From GCA-002733465 sp965230525 (GTDB lineage: Bacteria > Pseudomonadota > Gammaproteobacteria > Enterobacterales > Kangiellaceae): a stretch of DNA of 64,000 nt. The stretch lies in assembly GCA_965230525.1 (NCBI GenBank), contig OZ246008.1:2046001-2110000 (forward strand). The letters are read 5' to 3'. A program made the position numbers and the translations under genes. This document shows positions 62,344 to 64,000 of the stretch, piece after piece. Each line of letters begins with the position of its first letter. Within the stretch, counting starts at the first letter, position 1. The notes under the pieces were generated by a model. It saw nothing but the letters and a program-made list of their open reading frames with translations, had not been told where the DNA came from and did no database searches.

Positions 62344-63327
62344 TTAAAACCTAAATGTTCGCCCCACAAAAAACGTAACCACATAGTCATTATCAACGAT
62401 AGGACTCTGACTAATTTGTGAATCTAGTTTTTGATACTGAAGACTTGCTCTTAAGCTATCGTTTCCTTCAAGCTGGGTTGTATAGCTTATTCGGCCAAAC
62501 GGATTTAAACTGGAATCCGCCTGATAGGCTGCTCTATCATCAACAATTTCTTGTTCGGTTACACCGTAATAATAATTTGTAAGGTCTTTATCTTTCCAAG
62601 TAAAGCCCAAGGTTGTTTTAATGGTTTCAGTGAGTTGATGCTGATAAGCAAATCGTATTTCACTGCCAGAATGGACCCCGGTGATATCACTGAGTGCGGC
62701 GATTTGCAACTGTTGGTCATTCCAAGCGCGCGAATATTCGACACCCGCTAAATACGAGAATTTACGAGTTGATAGTTCATCGGGAGCAATAACGGTCAGT
62801 TGATCGTTAGGTCGACCTTCTATGGTTGGTGAATCAACTGCGTTTGCACCGCCGAGATCGACAAAGACATTACCTGGATCCCAGCGATTAAAAAATATGC
62901 TGTCATAACTCGGGCTTGCCAATATTGCAAAAGAGGATTGTTCCGACTGGTTCAGCATATAGCCAAACTCAAGGTTTTCTATAAAAAAATCGCCGGAATA
63001 AAAACTAATACTTGGCAATAACACCAATGGAATATTGTCACTCTGATTCAGCGGATTGGAGACCAAGCCGATACCGACCGAGAGGCCAAAGTTAAAGGTG
63101 TTTTCTTCGACACAGTCTTGAGGCTTATTTGAGTTGTTGTTTTTCAGTTGAGATTCAGAGCAATAAGAGTCGGCCCGCACTGGATCAGATAGCAGAAGGG
63201 TTGCAATCACCAACACAAGACACAAGTTTGCACGCAGAGGCAAAGCCAAGAAAAGCTGTTTTCTCATCGGAAAAATTTTATACGAAAGCATTGAAAACAT
63301 TATGGCTAACAATTGGCTAAGTTTCAT
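62344..63327 (-). CDS. MipA/OmpV family outer membrane beta-barrel protein
   Basis: A 327-residue outer membrane protein with an N-terminal signal region, the MipA/OmpV start of barrel (NFGLSVGIGLVSNPLNQSDNIPLVLLPSISFYSGDFFIENL), alternating aromatic strands and a C-terminal phenylalanine (VVTFFVGRTFRF). It probably heads the operon with the DUF3019 and RstAB-like genes. The start is uncertain: ATG 63327 or 63267, neither with a clear ribosome binding site. The second leaves a standard signal peptide. Confidence 0.88.
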   Translation of the reverse strand: MKLSQLLAIMFSMLSYKIFPMRKQLFLALPLRANLCLVLVIATLLLSDPVRADSYCSESQLKNNNSNKPQDCVEENTFNFGLSVGIGLVSNPLNQSDNIPLVLLPSISFYSGDFFIENLEFGYMLNQSEQSSFAILASPSYDSIFFNRWDPGNVFVDLGGANAVDSPTIEGRPNDQLTVIAPDELSTRKFSYLAGVEYSRAWNDQQLQIAALSDITGVHSGSEIRFAYQHQLTETIKTTLGFTWKDKDLTNYYYGVTEQEIVDDRAAYQADSSLNPFGRISYTTQLEGNDSLRASLQYQKLDSQISQSPIVDNDYVVTFFVGRTFRF

Positions 63328-63486
63328 TCTGATAATAGTTATTAAATGTCAAAAAGTGTAATGGTACCCATTTTGGAGCTTTGCTCATGGCAACCACTAT
63401 TTTTGACCGCATAAATGCTTTACAAATCTTAACATTACTCAGCAATTCTTGAACAGAATTTCTTCTCTTGGGTTATTAACATGATT

Positions 63487-63538
63487 GCAATGCTAATCAT
63501 GCAAAGTCGTCAGGCATTGCTATTACGTCAGGCAATGC
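63487..63538. promoter_or_regulatory. Cluster of GCAWTGC boxes in a divergent promoter region
   Basis: GCAATGC (63487-63493), GCATTGC (63514-63520) and GCAATGC (63532-63538) occur within 52 bases; the last two lie in a 13-base direct repeat CGTCAGGCAWTGC (63508-63520 and 63526-63538). The region separates the MipA/OmpV operon from the beta-propeller lipoprotein gene. They may be regulator sites, possibly for the RstA-like protein. Confidence 0.45.
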
Positions 63539-63623
63539 GAATACAAAGCATTGTTAATACGAGCGATGGACTTACAGCACAATTCACTCATTACAAAGTA
63601 ACTCAGATTGAAGAGGTAACACC

Positions 63624-64000
63624 ATGTCGAGAACCAATTTATTCACATTTCCTATTTTAATGTTACTTATAGGTGGTTGTGGCAGCTCTGGTGAAAAAGT
63701 GAATACTGACTACACCCATCTTAGCAAAGCATCTATGAAAGCTGCGCCTTTAACCAAGACGTCCACCAGTGAATTTGAATCCTACTTAAAAAACGGTTTG
63801 AGATTAAGGCTGGTTCAACAAGACTATCCCAACTACTTGGTCGTTGAACCAACCGCAGAAGGTGACAGTCGCTCAAGTCAATTCTCACTAACCAACACTC
63901 ACGAAATCGATGTTGATGAAGCCGACCTAGTAAAATATGACGGGCAATACTTATATCATGTGGTGAAGGATGAATACAATGACCAAGGCAATGTGGACAA
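63624..64000 (+). CDS. Beta-propeller domain lipoprotein, 3' end outside window
   Basis: Only the first 125 codons are in the window. A lipobox (LLIGGCGSS) marks a lipoprotein. The later segment NTHEIDVDEADLVKYDGQYLY is the typical entry to the secreted beta-propeller family (PF09826-type). GAGGT lies 7 bases before the ATG. The rest of the propeller is expected downstream. Confidence 0.83.
   Translation, partial: MSRTNLFTFPILMLLIGGCGSSGEKVNTDYTHLSKASMKAAPLTKTSTSEFESYLKNGLRLRLVQQDYPNYLVVEPTAEGDSRSSQFSLTNTHEIDVDEADLVKYDGQYLYHVVKDEYNDQGNVD

Overview
The window is a gene-dense chromosomal segment from a gammaproteobacterium. Gene content and order (aspS-yebC-ruvC-ruvA, ybgC-tolQRAB-pal-cpoB, pilW-rodZ-ispG, rnr-rlmB, a YbiT-type ABC-F gene) are standard for that class. 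The modest GC content, abundant secreted metallopeptidases, MipA/DUF3019/RstAB-like cluster and ToxR/CadC-like regulators suggest a marine, peptide-using heterotroph near Kangiella/Aliikangiella or Shewanella-like lineages. That placement is inference; no rRNA lies in the window. No tRNA, CRISPR array, prophage or insertion sequence was seen.

Layout. 1-4.65 kb: two secreted zinc peptidases (an M14 carboxypeptidase cut by the left edge, and a metzincin). 4.7-6.0 kb: two paralogous STAS-like proteins. 6.2-9.4 kb: rnr and rlmB. 9.5-12.2 kb (minus strand): a membrane diguanylate cyclase, a soluble chemoreceptor-like coiled coil and a di-iron/metallo-beta-lactamase-fold protein, a candidate oxygen or redox sensory set. 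12.5-20.1 kb: aspS, yebC, ruvC, ruvA and ruvB, with the glutathione-dependent formaldehyde oxidation pair adhC-fghA inserted on the opposite strand between ruvA and ruvB. 21.2-26.6 kb: a tight run of chemoreceptor, di-haem cytochrome c peroxidase/MauG-like protein, cupredoxin, two-haem cytochrome c, msrP and msrQ, which looks like a periplasmic redox-defence unit. 26.6-29.4 kb: a GntR/YtrA-type regulator with an ABC transporter and a clear palindromic operator. 29.5-38.6 kb: ybiT, a GNAT enzyme, an atypical NRAMP-like transporter, a frameshifted DUF3185 gene, a PQQ-like repeat protein, a cupin, a TMEM175-like channel, a ToxR-like regulator, a small secreted protein, a GFA-fold protein and a fatty acid hydroxylase family protein.

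39.1-46.3 kb is the Tol-Pal envelope operon followed by queE and queC for 7-deazaguanine synthesis. 46.3-51.7 kb holds poorly known membrane proteins, a crotonase, a retropepsin-like protease and a second ToxR/CadC-like regulator divergent from a protein of unknown function. 51.9-56.8 kb is ndk, rlmN, pilW, rodZ and ispG, followed not by hisS but by a 934-residue duplicated HtrA-type protease whose second protease repeat is catalytically dead. 59.8-63.3 kb (minus strand) is an operon for a MipA/OmpV outer membrane protein, a DUF3019 protein and an RstA/RstB-like two-component system. The right edge cuts a beta-propeller lipoprotein.

The most notable items are the chemoreceptor/c-type cytochrome/cupredoxin/MsrPQ cluster, the di-iron protein with its membrane-free receptor partner, the Nma111-like protease, the G-tract frameshift in the DUF3185 gene, and a dispersed repeat family (core GTCATCGCGAGG) with associated GGGAGCT heptamer arrays.
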